Program-made: the position numbers and the translations under genes
Notes under the pieces: model-generated
Told to the model about the DNA's origin: nothing
Seen by the model: the letters and a program-made list of their open reading frames with translations, nothing else
Databases searched by the model: none
From: Streptomyces sp. B93
Lineage (GTDB): Bacteria; Actinomycetota; Actinomycetes; Streptomycetales; Streptomycetaceae
DNA: 64,000 bases
Direction: 5' to 3'
NCBI RefSeq assembly: GCF_018070565.1
Contig: NZ_JAGPXL010000031.1
Span: forward strand, 1 to 64,000
Shown here: one piece after another, positions 44,665-53,661 of the stretch
Numbering within the stretch: the first letter of the stretch is position 1
Layout of the letters: the number at the start of each line of letters is the position of its first letter

Positions 44665-44918
44665 CCCGCGGTCCGGCCGCGACGGTGGCCATCCGCACGA
44701 CGCGCACAATCCTCACGAGACCGTGACCTCTCGGACGGCTCGGTACCCCGGGCTGTCGTAGATACTGAGCGAAGGTTTACGGTTCGTCTGCCCGCCGCCC
44801 GGAACCCCACAGACCGACACCCCTTCGAGCGGGCACCGGACCAGCAGCGACAGCGCAGTGTGCGGCGAGGCCGGGAGGGGCTGGACGAGCACACGACGCT
44901 TTGGGGGGCTTGAAACCC

Positions 44919-47480
44919 ATGGACCCGAACACCCGGGGGCCCGAGGACCACGGCCAGGACGGTCGCGGCACCTCCCAGTCGAGTGAATTCGACACCGGGG
45001 GAGGCCACGCACCGCGCCAGCGCCCGCCCAGGGACCCCCTCGCCACCGACTTCGCCCAGCACGCGCCCGCGCTCGCCCGCACCGTGCGACTCGTCACCGG
45101 CGAACTCCTGCTCACCGTCAACCCCGTCGACGGCAGTGAGATCGAACCCTGCCCGCCGACGGAACGCCCCGAGCGCCCGCGGAAACTGACCGCCGCCCAG
45201 CGCGCCGAGGCCGACCGCGCCGCCCGCCCACCGGGCCCCGCCGGACCCGCCCGGCCCGGACTGCCGCTCCTCGGCCGCCAGGACGAACGCGAGCAGCTCG
45301 TACGTCTCCTCGCCCGCGGTCGCTCCGTGCGCCTCACCGGCCCCGCGGGCTCCGGCCGCAGCCGTCTGCTCGACCTCGTCGCCGACGACTGCGCCGACCT
45401 CGCGCCCGACGGCGTGGTCCGCCTGTCCGGCTTCCACCGCACCACCGCCGACCTGCTGCACGACCTCTTCTACGCCGTCCACGACGCCCCGCACCACCGC
45501 CCCGAACCGGACGAACTGCTCGCACTGGTCCGGGAGATCGGCGCCGTCGTGGTCGTGGACGACCTGGAGGCCGGGGGCACCGCCCTCGACGAACTCCTCG
45601 ACGCCACCCCCGAGTGCGCGTTCCTGTTCGCCGCCACCCCCGACGTGCCCGCGCCCTCCGCGGACGCCGACATCGAGGAGGTCACGCTCCCCGGCCTCGA
45701 CCGTGCGGGCGGCCTGGAACTCCTCGAACTGGCCGTCGGCCGCCCCCTCACCGAGGAGGAGGCCAACTGGGCGGGCGACCTCTGGTTCGAGTCCGAGGGC
45801 CTGCCGCTGCGCTTCGTCCAGGCCGGAGCCCTGCTGCGGCAGCTCGACCGGCTGCGCGCCGGGGCCGACGCCATCGACGAGTTCGGCGTCTTCGAGGACG
45901 CCCCGCCGGTCGACGCGCCGGTCGACGGTTCCTCGGTCAGCGCCCCCACCGGCGCCGACGACATCCCGCTGCCGTCGCTCGCCGAGGGCGCCGCCCCCGC
46001 CGAACTGCTCGCCTCCCGGCTCAGCGGATCGGCCCGCGACACCCTGCGGTTCGCCGTCGCCCTCGGCGGCGAGGTCCCGCACCAGGCCCATCTGCCCGCC
46101 CTCGTCGGCGACACCCACGCGGACGCCGCGCTCGGCGAGCTGCTCGACTGCGCGCTGGTCTCCCCGGTCGGCCCCCGCTACCGGCTCGCCGCCGGGGTGC
46201 GCACCCAGCTGGAGGCCGCCGGGTACGCCGACGACATCGAGGACCGGGCCCGCACCGCCGCCCAGCACTACGGCTGGTGGGCCGGACACCCCTCGGTCAC
46301 CCCGGAGCGGGTGTGTGCCGAGGCGGACGCCGTGCTCGCCGCGCTCGCCGTCCTCGTACCGGTCACCACGCCCCCCGCCGAGGACGAGGAGAGCACCACC
46401 GTCCAGCTGGCCCGCGCCGCCGCGCCCGCGTTCGCCGCCGGGCTGCACTGGACCGCCTGGGAGCGGGCGCTGCGGTCCGGCGCCGAGGCCTCCCGGCTCG
46501 CCGGCCAGGTCGCCGAACAGGCCTACTTCCACCATGAGCTGGGCGTCCTCGCGCTGTGCGAGGGGCGCCTGGAACGGGCCCGCGCCGAACTGGAGGCCGC
46601 CATCGGCCTGCGCGGCGCGCTCTCCGACAAACGCGGCACCGTCTCCGGCCGCCGAGCCCTCGCCCTGGTCACCGACCGGTCCGGCCTGCCCCCGGCCCTC
46701 GGGCCCGCGGGGGAGGAGGTGCCCGCGGCGCCGCACGAGGAGTCCGCGCCGCCGCCCGCCGCGCTCGGGGCCTTCCCGCCGCTGAAGCGGCCCGCCGACA
46801 CCGGCACCCTGGTGACCCGTCAGTCCGCCGCGGACCCCGGCCCCGACCGGCACTCCCGGGGCGGCCTGCGCGGCCTCGCCAAGCGCAACCTCGTCGCCGC
46901 GGGCGCGGGCGCCCTGCTGGCCGCCGTGCTCGGCACGGTGGTCACGCTCGGCGCCACCTCGAGCAACGACGCCGACAACCCCTCCGACCAGGTCGGCGGC
47001 GGCCCGTCCGCCAGCCAGGGCACCGACGACGGCAGCCTCGGCGCCGAGGAGGCCGGGCAGGACACCGACAGCGACACCGGTACGGCGACCAGCCGGGCCT
47101 CCGAACCGGGCCCCGACGGCACGCCCGGTACCTCCGACGACCCGGCCCCGACGCACTCCGGCGGCACGACGCCGACCGAGCCGTCCGACGCCCCGAGCGG
47201 CACCCAGGGCACGGGTACGGGGCGTCCGTCGGACTCGCCCACGAAGTCGCCGTCGAAGCCGCCGTCGACCTCGACCAAGCCGCCCACCACGCCGACCACG
47301 CCGCCGACGGAGACCGAGGAGCCGACGACCCCTCCGCCCGACCCTGAGCCGTCCGACTCGGAGACGCCGCCGGAGACGCCGATCACCTCCGACTCGGCCA
47401 GCGGTCCGGTGGAGACGACGGCGAGCGCCTCGGAGGACGGCGAGGCGGGTGCGCCGGACACCGAGGAGCCGGTGATGTGA
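44919..47480 (+). CDS. Membrane-anchored P-loop ATPase with Pro/Thr-rich extracellular tail
   Basis: About 853 residues from ATG 44919 (MDPNTRGPEDHG). A disordered N-terminus and KLTAAQRAEADRAAR precede an AAA/STAND-like NTPase: Walker A VRLTGPAGSGRSRLL and Walker B GAVVVVDDLEAGG, then helical ARM/TPR-like segments (ELGVLALCEGRLERARAELEAAIG). After a linker, one membrane helix (NLVAAGAGALLAAVLGTVVTLGA, about 665-690) precedes an outside tail of about 160 residues rich in Thr, Pro, Ser and Asp that could be O-glycosylated. The GSGRS P-loop lacks the usual GK-S/T lysine (Arg instead), so catalysis is uncertain. Function unknown. Confidence 0.75.
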   Translation: MDPNTRGPEDHGQDGRGTSQSSEFDTGGGHAPRQRPPRDPLATDFAQHAPALARTVRLVTGELLLTVNPVDGSEIEPCPPTERPERPRKLTAAQRAEADRAARPPGPAGPARPGLPLLGRQDEREQLVRLLARGRSVRLTGPAGSGRSRLLDLVADDCADLAPDGVVRLSGFHRTTADLLHDLFYAVHDAPHHRPEPDELLALVREIGAVVVVDDLEAGGTALDELLDATPECAFLFAATPDVPAPSADADIEEVTLPGLDRAGGLELLELAVGRPLTEEEANWAGDLWFESEGLPLRFVQAGALLRQLDRLRAGADAIDEFGVFEDAPPVDAPVDGSSVSAPTGADDIPLPSLAEGAAPAELLASRLSGSARDTLRFAVALGGEVPHQAHLPALVGDTHADAALGELLDCALVSPVGPRYRLAAGVRTQLEAAGYADDIEDRARTAAQHYGWWAGHPSVTPERVCAEADAVLAALAVLVPVTTPPAEDEESTTVQLARAAAPAFAAGLHWTAWERALRSGAEASRLAGQVAEQAYFHHELGVLALCEGRLERARAELEAAIGLRGALSDKRGTVSGRRALALVTDRSGLPPALGPAGEEVPAAPHEESAPPPAALGAFPPLKRPADTGTLVTRQSAADPGPDRHSRGGLRGLAKRNLVAAGAGALLAAVLGTVVTLGATSSNDADNPSDQVGGGPSASQGTDDGSLGAEEAGQDTDSDTGTATSRASEPGPDGTPGTSDDPAPTHSGGTTPTEPSDAPSGTQGTGTGRPSDSPTKSPSKPPSTSTKPPTTPTTPPTETEEPTTPPPDPEPSDSETPPETPITSDSASGPVETTASASEDGEAGAPDTEEPVM

Positions 47481-47484
47481 CGCG

Positions 47485-47519
47485 AAGGAGGCTCCGCCCG
47501 GCCAGGGCGGAGCCTCCTT
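47485..47519. terminator. Bidirectional terminator between the ATPase and nucS
   Basis: Stem AAGGAGGCTCCGCCC (47485-47499) with its complement at 47505-47519 and a 5-base loop, between two convergent genes. Confidence 0.85.
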
Positions 47520-47543
47520 GTGTCCTCCCCGTGTCCTCCCGCG

Positions 47544-48215
47544 TCAGAACAGCCGCAGCTTGTCGTCCTCGATGCCGCGCAGGGCGTCGTAGTCCAGGAC
47601 CTGGCAGCCGATGCCGCGGTCGGTGGCGAGGACGCGCGCCTGGGGCTTGATCTCCTGGGCGGCGAAGATGCCGCGGACCGGCGCGAGGTGCGGGTCGCGG
47701 TTCAACAGCTCCAGGTAGCGGGTGAGTTGCTCCACCCCGTCGATCTCGCCGCGCCGCTTGATCTCCACCGCGACGGTCTGCCCGTCGGCGTCCCGGCACA
47801 GGATGTCGACGGGTCCGATGGCGGTCATGTACTCGCGCCGGATGAGGGTGTAGCCGTCGCCGAGGGTCTCGATGCGGTCGGCGAGCAGTTCCTGGAGGTG
47901 GGCTTCGACGCCGTCCTTGATCAGGCCAGGATCCACGCCGAGTTCGTGCGAGGAGTCGTGCAGGACCTCGTCCATGGTGATGATGAGCTTCTCGCCCGCC
48001 TTGTTGACGACGGTCCAGACGCCTTCCTCGTCGCCGGTCCCCTCCTTCAGGGTGCAGGGCGGCGACATCCAGTTGAGGGGCTTGTAGGCCCGGTCGTCCG
48101 CGTGGATCGAGACGCTGCCGTCCGCCTTGACCAGGATCAGACGGGGCGCCGAGGGAAGATGGGCGGTGAGTCGTCCGGCGTAGTCGACGGAGCATCGGGC
48201 AATGACGAGACGCAT
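47544..48215 (-). CDS. nucS: Mismatch-specific endonuclease EndoMS/NucS
   Basis: 223 residues from ATG 48213-48215 (MRLVIARCSVDYAGRL); the open frame upstream is not part of the family. N-terminal dimerisation domain (LTAHLPSAPRLILVKADGSVSIH) and RecB-like nuclease with catalytic residues in GPVDILCRDADGQTVAVEIKRRGEIDGVEQLTRYLELL. It cuts both strands at mismatches and is the mutation-avoidance enzyme of actinobacteria that lack MutS/MutL. Confidence 0.95.
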   Translation of the reverse strand: MRLVIARCSVDYAGRLTAHLPSAPRLILVKADGSVSIHADDRAYKPLNWMSPPCTLKEGTGDEEGVWTVVNKAGEKLIITMDEVLHDSSHELGVDPGLIKDGVEAHLQELLADRIETLGDGYTLIRREYMTAIGPVDILCRDADGQTVAVEIKRRGEIDGVEQLTRYLELLNRDPHLAPVRGIFAAQEIKPQARVLATDRGIGCQVLDYDALRGIEDDKLRLF

Positions 48216-48514
48216 GGTCGGCAACGCTACTCGACGCCCCCCGGCGCACGCGATTCGCCTGCCTCCCGCCCGCCTCCGCCAACCCGTGGGCGCGCACCGG
48301 ACGCCCCAGTTCTCCCGGAACACTCCTGTTCGTTCGTGGCCGATTGTGCGCCTACTGACAGCTGTCTGTGTGCGCATTCTCCTGGTGCCGCCTCCGGCAG
48401 TTGCCTACCGTATTAAACGGGAGGTCGCGATGTGTGTACTGAGCGTGTCCAAGGTCGCGGTCTCCCATACCTGTCCGGCAACCCCTGCCGTTTGGGGGTG
48501 CGAGAGGAGAACCC
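48216..48514. other. Divergent promoter region between nucS and the SCO5389-type gene
   Basis: 299 bp without a supported gene; both flanking genes read outward. An AT-richer patch (TACCGTATTAAAC near 48406-48418) about 100 bp before the rightward gene is a plausible -10 area. No further structure recognised. Confidence 0.4.
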
Positions 48515-48907
48515 ATGTCGCTCGACGTCTCACCGGCCCTACTCGAACAGGCCGAGCGAGGCGAGGTCGACGAAGCTGACTTCGTCGACTGCGTCCGGAC
48601 CTCCCTGCCTTACGCATGGGAGATGATCAGCTCCCTGGTGGCCCAGCTGAAGGTGGACGGCGGAGAGTTCGCCGACAACCAGACGCCCCCGCCGGACGAG
48701 CAGGCGCGCGGCCAGTTGCTGCGCGCGCTCGCGAGTGACGCCATCCGTGGCGCGCTCCAGCGGCACTTCGGTGTGCGGCTGGCCTTCCAGAACTGCCACC
48801 GGGTGGCGGTGTTCCCGCTGGACGCCTCGGCGGACGACAGGCTGGCCCGCTTCACGTCGGTCCGCGGACAGCTGCTGAACCAGTCTCCGGAACTGCGGGA
48901 CTGCTGA
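48515..48907 (+). CDS. SCO5389-family conserved protein
   Basis: 130 residues from ATG 48515 after AGAGGAG. Acidic, mostly helical: VSPALLEQAERGEVDEADFVDCVRTSLPYAWEMISSLVAQL, ASDAIRGALQRHFGVRLAFQNCHRVAVF, RFTSVRGQLLNQSPELRDC. Conserved across Streptomyces under this name; no enzymatic motif is visible and the role is unknown to me. Confidence 0.85.
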   Translation: MSLDVSPALLEQAERGEVDEADFVDCVRTSLPYAWEMISSLVAQLKVDGGEFADNQTPPPDEQARGQLLRALASDAIRGALQRHFGVRLAFQNCHRVAVFPLDASADDRLARFTSVRGQLLNQSPELRDC

Positions 48908-48921
48908 CGCGGTGAGCCGCC

Positions 48922-48972
48922 GGCTTGCCGCTCCGTACGCGGGAGGTGCAGTCAGTACCGGAGCGGCAAGCC
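48922..48972. terminator. Inverted repeat between convergent genes
   Basis: Arms GGCTTGCCGCTCCG (48922-48935) and CGGAGCGGCAAGCC (48959-48972) pair perfectly around 23 bases, between the SCO5389-type gene and the leftward monooxygenase gene. Probable bidirectional terminator. Confidence 0.7.
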
Positions 48973-49028
48973 CGCCGCGGCTTCGCCCCGCCTGCGGCGA
49001 GGGGCCACACGCTCACCTCGCCGCACGC

Positions 49029-50057
49029 TCACCGCAGTTGCGGCAGCACCTCGGCCCCCAGCCGTCGTACGTTCTCCTCGGTTGCCGCCAGGTCGCCGGA
49101 GCCCTCCACCAGCAGGGCGAAGCGGGAGATCCCGGTGCGCTCGCTGGAGGCCGCCAGCCGGTCGACGCACAGCCGTGGGGTGCCCACCGGGTGCAGGCCG
49201 CAGAGCAGTTCGGTGTAGGCCAGCGGATCGCGCATCCGGCGCTCCCGGCCGTCGACCGTCACATGGGCCTCAAGCCCCTGTTTCAGCCAGCCCGGCAGCG
49301 CCTTCGTCAGGGTCTCCACCGCGTCGGTGCGCCGGTCCGCGATCTGGCAGACCCCGGCCGAGACATGGCCGGCATGGGCGATCTCGTCCGGCGGTCGGCC
49401 GACGGCGCGCGCGTGCTGCCGCCACAGGGCGACCATCTCGGCCTTCTCCTCGTCGCCCACGTGCATCCCGAGCAGCATGGGCAGTCCGCGCTCGGCGGCC
49501 AGCCGCACGCTCGCCGGGGAGGTGCAGGCGACGAGCACCTCGGGGCCCTCGGTGGCCGTCAGGGACTCCGACGGCCGCGGTACGACGGGCACGGAGCGGA
49601 AGCGGAAGTGCTCACCGGTGGCCTCGACGGTGGGTTCGCGCAGCCAGCGCACCAGCAGATCGAGTGATTCCGGGAACCCCTTCTCGTAGGCCTCGAGACC
49701 GGTTCCGAACACCTCCAGGTCCACCCACGGCCCGCCCCGTCCGACGCCCAGCGAGAGGCGCCCGCCGGACGTCATGTGCAGCAGCGCGGCCTGCTCGCCG
49801 AGTGCCACGGGGTGCTGGGTGGACAGCACGCTGACCGCCGTACCGACCCGGATCCGCTCGGTGCGGCCGAGCAGCAGCCCGGCCAGGGTGATCGCCGACG
49901 GACAGCTGCCGTACGGCACGAAATGGTGCTCGGCCAGCCAGACCGAGTCGAGCCCCGCTTCCTCGGCCACCTCGGCGGAGCGGACCGCGCGGTGCAGCGC
50001 CTCCCCCTGGCCCTGACCCGGGAACCGGGCCGCCAACACGAAACTTCCTACGCGCAT
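49029..50057 (-). CDS. LLM-class (luciferase-like) flavin-dependent oxidoreductase
   Basis: 342 residues from ATG 50055-50057 (MRVGSFVLAARFPGQG) with AGGAAG upstream; the longer frame is spurious. Bacterial-luciferase barrel: AEEAGLDSVWLAEHHFVPYGSCPSAITLAGLLLGRT, VRVGTAVSVLSTQHPVALGEQAA, GRLSLGVGRGGPWVDLEVFG. Uses FMNH2 or F420; the substrate cannot be inferred. Stands alone. Confidence 0.9.
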   Translation of the reverse strand: MRVGSFVLAARFPGQGQGEALHRAVRSAEVAEEAGLDSVWLAEHHFVPYGSCPSAITLAGLLLGRTERIRVGTAVSVLSTQHPVALGEQAALLHMTSGGRLSLGVGRGGPWVDLEVFGTGLEAYEKGFPESLDLLVRWLREPTVEATGEHFRFRSVPVVPRPSESLTATEGPEVLVACTSPASVRLAAERGLPMLLGMHVGDEEKAEMVALWRQHARAVGRPPDEIAHAGHVSAGVCQIADRRTDAVETLTKALPGWLKQGLEAHVTVDGRERRMRDPLAYTELLCGLHPVGTPRLCVDRLAASSERTGISRFALLVEGSGDLAATEENVRRLGAEVLPQLR

Positions 50058-50289
50058 CGCACTTCCTGCTTCCTTGGCTCCGACACGGAGCTCCCCCACT
50101 CGGCATAACCGTCTGACACGTGCCGAGGACACGGCTTGGCGAAGGGATTTGCGGATTGTCTGCCAAATGTGCGGTGCGGTACGGGGCTTCGACGGGGGAA
50201 ATGCGAGGATCACGGCGTCCGCGTACCCGTGCCGGGCCCGCGTAGGCTTGATGTGGCCCCGTTACCTGTATAGCTCCGTGAGGTGTCCC

Positions 50290-50622
50290 GTGTCCCCGCG
50301 TCGCAATCGACCCAAGGGCTCCGGTGCCGCCGGCCCCAGCGCCGAGGACGACCGCCCGGGCCGCTACGGCGGCTGGCAGTCCACGGAGCGCTGGCAGGGC
50401 GAGGAGTGGAGCGTGCGGCACGTGGCGGGGGCGAGCGCGGCGGGCAAGACGTACCGCTGCCCCGGCTGCGACCAGCTGATCCCCTCCGCCGTGCCGCACG
50501 TGGTGGCCTGGCCGGAGCACGCGGGCGTCGACGACCGCCGGCACTGGCACAAGGCCTGCTGGAACGCACGGGACCGCCGCACCACATCGGTACGACGGTC
50601 CCGCAACGCGCCGAGGTTCTGA
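50290..50622 (+). CDS. Small zinc-ribbon-like protein
   Basis: 110 residues from GTG 50290 (VSPRRNRPKGSG). A basic, Gly/Pro-rich N-terminus is followed by GRYGGWQSTERWQGEEWSVRHVAGASAAGKTYRCPGCDQLIPS and VPHVVAWPEHAG...RRHWHKACWNAR. CPGC with the later H and HxxxC fits a zinc site. GAGASAAGKT-like GASAAGKT has led to ATP/GTP-binding annotations, but it is not a convincing P-loop. Function unknown. Confidence 0.75.
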   Translation: MSPRRNRPKGSGAAGPSAEDDRPGRYGGWQSTERWQGEEWSVRHVAGASAAGKTYRCPGCDQLIPSAVPHVVAWPEHAGVDDRRHWHKACWNARDRRTTSVRRSRNAPRF

Positions 50623-50631
50623 GCCCGTTCG

Positions 50632-51468
50632 CTACACGTCCCGCTGCTCCTGGAGCGCCACGGCGCCCGCGAAGGCGACGGCCGTCACCCCGAGGATGAT
50701 CCACAGCGGGTCCCAGCCCGACGGACCGGACTCCGACAGCGAGTTGGCGTAGAAGATGCTCAGCTGGTTGGGGATCGAGTATTCGAAGAGTGCCTCGCGC
50801 AGGCCCTCCAGCGACGACGCGAACATGAACAGCGCGATCACCAGCGGGGCGAGCACCGCGGCGATCATGACGGTGATGGCGCCCGCCGAGTGCCGGATGA
50901 TCGAGCCGACGACGAGCGAGAGCAGCCCGAGCAGCGCGATGTAGAGCGAGACGCCGACGGTGCCCTTCAGCCACTCCGCGCCGGTCGGTTCCCTGGCCTC
51001 GGTCACCAGGCTCACCTGCACCAGCGCGACGAACCCGGCGGACACCAGCGTCACCACGAACGCCAGCGTGAAGAACACGATCGCCTTCGCCGCCAGCACC
51101 CGGCCCCGGCTCGGGCACGCGGTCATGGTGGTGCGGATCATGCCGGTGCCGTACTCGGAGGCGGTCGTCAGCACGCCGAGCGTGATGATGCACATGGTGC
51201 CCAGCAGCAGCCCGAAGAAGCCCAGCGCCAGCGCGCTCTCACCGCCGAGGTCGCCCTCGGAGGAGCCGGACACCAGGAACCCGGCCAGCAGACCGATCCC
51301 GACGACCAGCAGGACGAAGACCCCGAGCGTCCACATCGTGGAGCGCACCGAACGGATCTTGGTCCACTCGGAGGCGATCGCATGGCCCAGGTGCGTGGGC
51401 TTGACGGGGATCGGTGACGTGTAGCCGGGGTACGGCCCCGCGGGCACCGGAGTCTGCGGCGTGCTCAT
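50632..51468 (-). CDS. ABC-2 type transporter permease (system 1)
   Basis: 278 residues with six membrane helices: MWTLGVFVLLVVGIGLLAGFLV, ALALGFFGLLLGTMCIITLGVL, KAIVFFTLAFVVTLVSAGFVAL, VSLYIALLGLLSLVVGSII, GAITVMIAAVLAPLVIALFMF and a C-terminal one. The segment ASEWTKIRSVRSTMW is the usual N-terminal ABC-2 motif. Its ATG overlaps the stop of the ATPase gene upstream (ATGA). Exports an unknown compound with that ATPase. Confidence 0.92.
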   Translation of the reverse strand: MSTPQTPVPAGPYPGYTSPIPVKPTHLGHAIASEWTKIRSVRSTMWTLGVFVLLVVGIGLLAGFLVSGSSEGDLGGESALALGFFGLLLGTMCIITLGVLTTASEYGTGMIRTTMTACPSRGRVLAAKAIVFFTLAFVVTLVSAGFVALVQVSLVTEAREPTGAEWLKGTVGVSLYIALLGLLSLVVGSIIRHSAGAITVMIAAVLAPLVIALFMFASSLEGLREALFEYSIPNQLSIFYANSLSESGPSGWDPLWIILGVTAVAFAGAVALQEQRDV

Positions 51469-52745
51469 CGAACGTCCTCGGGCTTGTTCAGGTCGGTGGG
51501 GGTGGGTTCCTGGGTCTGCTCAGGGGCGGGCGCCTGAGACGCGGGAGCCTGCGCGGGCTGCTGCGGGGCGGACGGCGGCTGCTGCGGGGCGGGCGCGCCC
51601 TGCGGAGCGGCGGGCGCCTGCGGCGGGGTGGCCGGGGCCTCCTGGGGAGCGGCGGGCGCCCCCTGGAGGTACGGATTGCCCGCCGGCGCCCCCGGCGCGC
51701 CGTACCCCGGCCCGCCCTGCTGGGGCGGCGGCGGGGCGTACCAGCCCGGCTGCCCCTGGCCGGGCACCGGCATCACCGGCTGGGCGGCGCCGGGCGGCGG
51801 TGCCTGCATCAGCCCCGCCTTCTGGTCGGCCGTGGACCGGTAGTCCACCGCGCCCTGTGTCATCCGCATGTACGCCTCCTCCAGGGAGGCCTGGTGCGGC
51901 GACAGCTCCCACAGCCGTACGTCCGCCTCGTGCGCGATGTCACTGATGCGGGGCAGCGCGAGACCCGTCACCCGCAGCGCCCTGTCCTGCTCGGGCAGCA
52001 CCTGACCGCCTGCCTCGGTGATCGCCACGGTCAGCTTCTCGCGCTGCTGCGGCTCGCTGTCCGGCGTCCGCACGCGCGCGAACCCCGCGGAGTTCGCGGC
52101 GATGAACTGCTGCACGCTCATGTCGGCGAGCAACTGTCCGCGCCCGATGACGATGAGGTGGTCGGCGGTCAGCGCCATTTCGCTCATCAGGTGGGAGGAG
52201 ACGAAGACGGTACGGCCCTCCGCCGCGAGCGCCTTCATCAGGTTCCGCACCCAGAGGATGCCCTCGGGGTCGAGCCCGTTGACCGGCTCGTCGAAGAGCA
52301 GCACCTGGGGGTCGCCGAGGAGCGCGGCGGCGATGCCGAGCCGCTGGCCCATGCCGAGGGAGAAGCCCTTGGAGCGCCGCTTGGCCACGTCCTGGAGGCC
52401 GACCACACCGAGCACCTCGTCCACCCGGCGGGCGGGGATGCCGGACAGCTGGGCGAGGGAGAGCAGGTGGTTGCGGGCCGACCGGCCGCCGTGCACGGCC
52501 TTGGCGTCGAGCAGCGCGCCGACCTGACGGGGCGCGTTCGGCAGCTTCCGGTAGGGATAGCCGCCGATCGTCACCTGGCCCGCGGTCGGGTTGTCCAGGC
52601 CGAGGATCATGCGCATGGTCGTCGACTTGCCGGACCCGTTGGGGCCGAGGAAGCCGGTGACGGCGCCGGGTCGCACCTGGAAGGAAAGGTTGTACACAGC
52701 GGTCTTGTCGCCGTAGCGCTTGGTCAGGCCGACTGCCTCGATCAT
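51465..52745 (-). CDS. ABC transporter ATPase with Pro/Gln/Ala-rich C-terminal tail (system 1)
   Basis: About 426 residues from ATG 52743-52745 (MIEAVGLTKRYGDK). Complete nucleotide-binding domain: Walker A FLGPNGSGKSTTMRM, signature FSLGMGQRLGIAAALLG, Walker B VLLFDEPVNGLDPEG, switch His SSHLMSE. After residue about 310 comes an unusual tail of roughly 115 residues of Pro, Gln, Ala and Gly (PVPGQGQPGWYAPPPP), absent from its paralogue at 53662. The tail may bind partners or the membrane surface. Paired with the downstream permease. Confidence 0.93.
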   Translation of the reverse strand: MIEAVGLTKRYGDKTAVYNLSFQVRPGAVTGFLGPNGSGKSTTMRMILGLDNPTAGQVTIGGYPYRKLPNAPRQVGALLDAKAVHGGRSARNHLLSLAQLSGIPARRVDEVLGVVGLQDVAKRRSKGFSLGMGQRLGIAAALLGDPQVLLFDEPVNGLDPEGILWVRNLMKALAAEGRTVFVSSHLMSEMALTADHLIVIGRGQLLADMSVQQFIAANSAGFARVRTPDSEPQQREKLTVAITEAGGQVLPEQDRALRVTGLALPRISDIAHEADVRLWELSPHQASLEEAYMRMTQGAVDYRSTADQKAGLMQAPPPGAAQPVMPVPGQGQPGWYAPPPPQQGGPGYGAPGAPAGNPYLQGAPAAPQEAPATPPQAPAAPQGAPAPQQPPSAPQQPAQAPASQAPAPEQTQEPTPTDLNKPEDVR

Positions 52746-52889
52746 GCTCCGCACCCATCGAAAGGTTCAGGACAGCGGGGCACACGCCCCCGTAAGGGTT
52801 AGGAGGATATCGAGGCGCTGACGGTTCCGGCCAAGGGCGAGTAAAACCCGATCGTGCCCCGACCGGTCCCGACCGGGGACCCGCCGTCG

Positions 52890-53660
52890 CTATGCGTCCC
52901 GCCGCTTGAGCAGTACGTAGCCGCCGACGAGCGCGGCGATCACCCACAGCACCATGATCCCGAGGCCGCCCCAGGGGCCGTAGGGGGTGTCGTCGTCGAC
53001 CGGGGTGACCACCTGCATCACCTTGCTGCCCGCCTGGTCGGGCAGATAGCGGCCGATCTTCTCGGTGGCCGAGACATTGCCGAGGATGTTGGAGATCAGG
53101 AAGAAGAACGGCATCAGGATGCCCAGCGACAGCATCGGCGAGCGCAGCATCGCGGCCACGCCCATCGAGAACATCGCGATCAGCGTCATGTAGAGGCCGC
53201 CGCCGAGCACCGCCCGCAGCACGCCCGGGTCCCCGATCTGGGCCCGCAGGTCGCCGAGCATCGCCTGCCCGAGGAAGAAGGCCGCGAAGCTGGTGGCCAT
53301 CCCCACGACGAGGGCGAGCAGGGTGGCGACCGCGACCTTGCTGAACAGCAGGGTGCCGCGCTGCGGTACGGCGGCCAGCGAGGTGCGGATCATGCCCGAC
53401 GAGTACTCGTTGGAGACCACCAGCACCCCGAACACGATCATCGCGAGCTGACCGAGGCTCATCCCGGCGAAGCTGATGAAGGTGGGGTCGAAGGAGAGCT
53501 GGTCGCGCGCGCTCAGGTTGTCGTACTCGTTCTTCGACAGCGCCGAGATCAGCATGCCGAGCGCGATGGTGACCAGCACCGCCAGGGAGAGCGTCCACAC
53601 CGTGGACGCCACCGACCGGATCTTGGTCCACTCGGACCGTACGACCTGGGTCGCCGCCAT
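52890..53660 (-). CDS. ABC-2 type transporter permease (system 2)
   Basis: 256 residues, six membrane helices, beginning MAATQVVRSEWTKIRSVASTVW, clearly paralogous to the permease of system 1. Starts one base after the stop of its ATPase gene with GGAGG inside that gene's end. Forms an exporter of unknown substrate. Confidence 0.92.
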   Translation of the reverse strand: MAATQVVRSEWTKIRSVASTVWTLSLAVLVTIALGMLISALSKNEYDNLSARDQLSFDPTFISFAGMSLGQLAMIVFGVLVVSNEYSSGMIRTSLAAVPQRGTLLFSKVAVATLLALVVGMATSFAAFFLGQAMLGDLRAQIGDPGVLRAVLGGGLYMTLIAMFSMGVAAMLRSPMLSLGILMPFFFLISNILGNVSATEKIGRYLPDQAGSKVMQVVTPVDDDTPYGPWGGLGIMVLWVIAALVGGYVLLKRRDA

Positions 53661-53661
53661 C

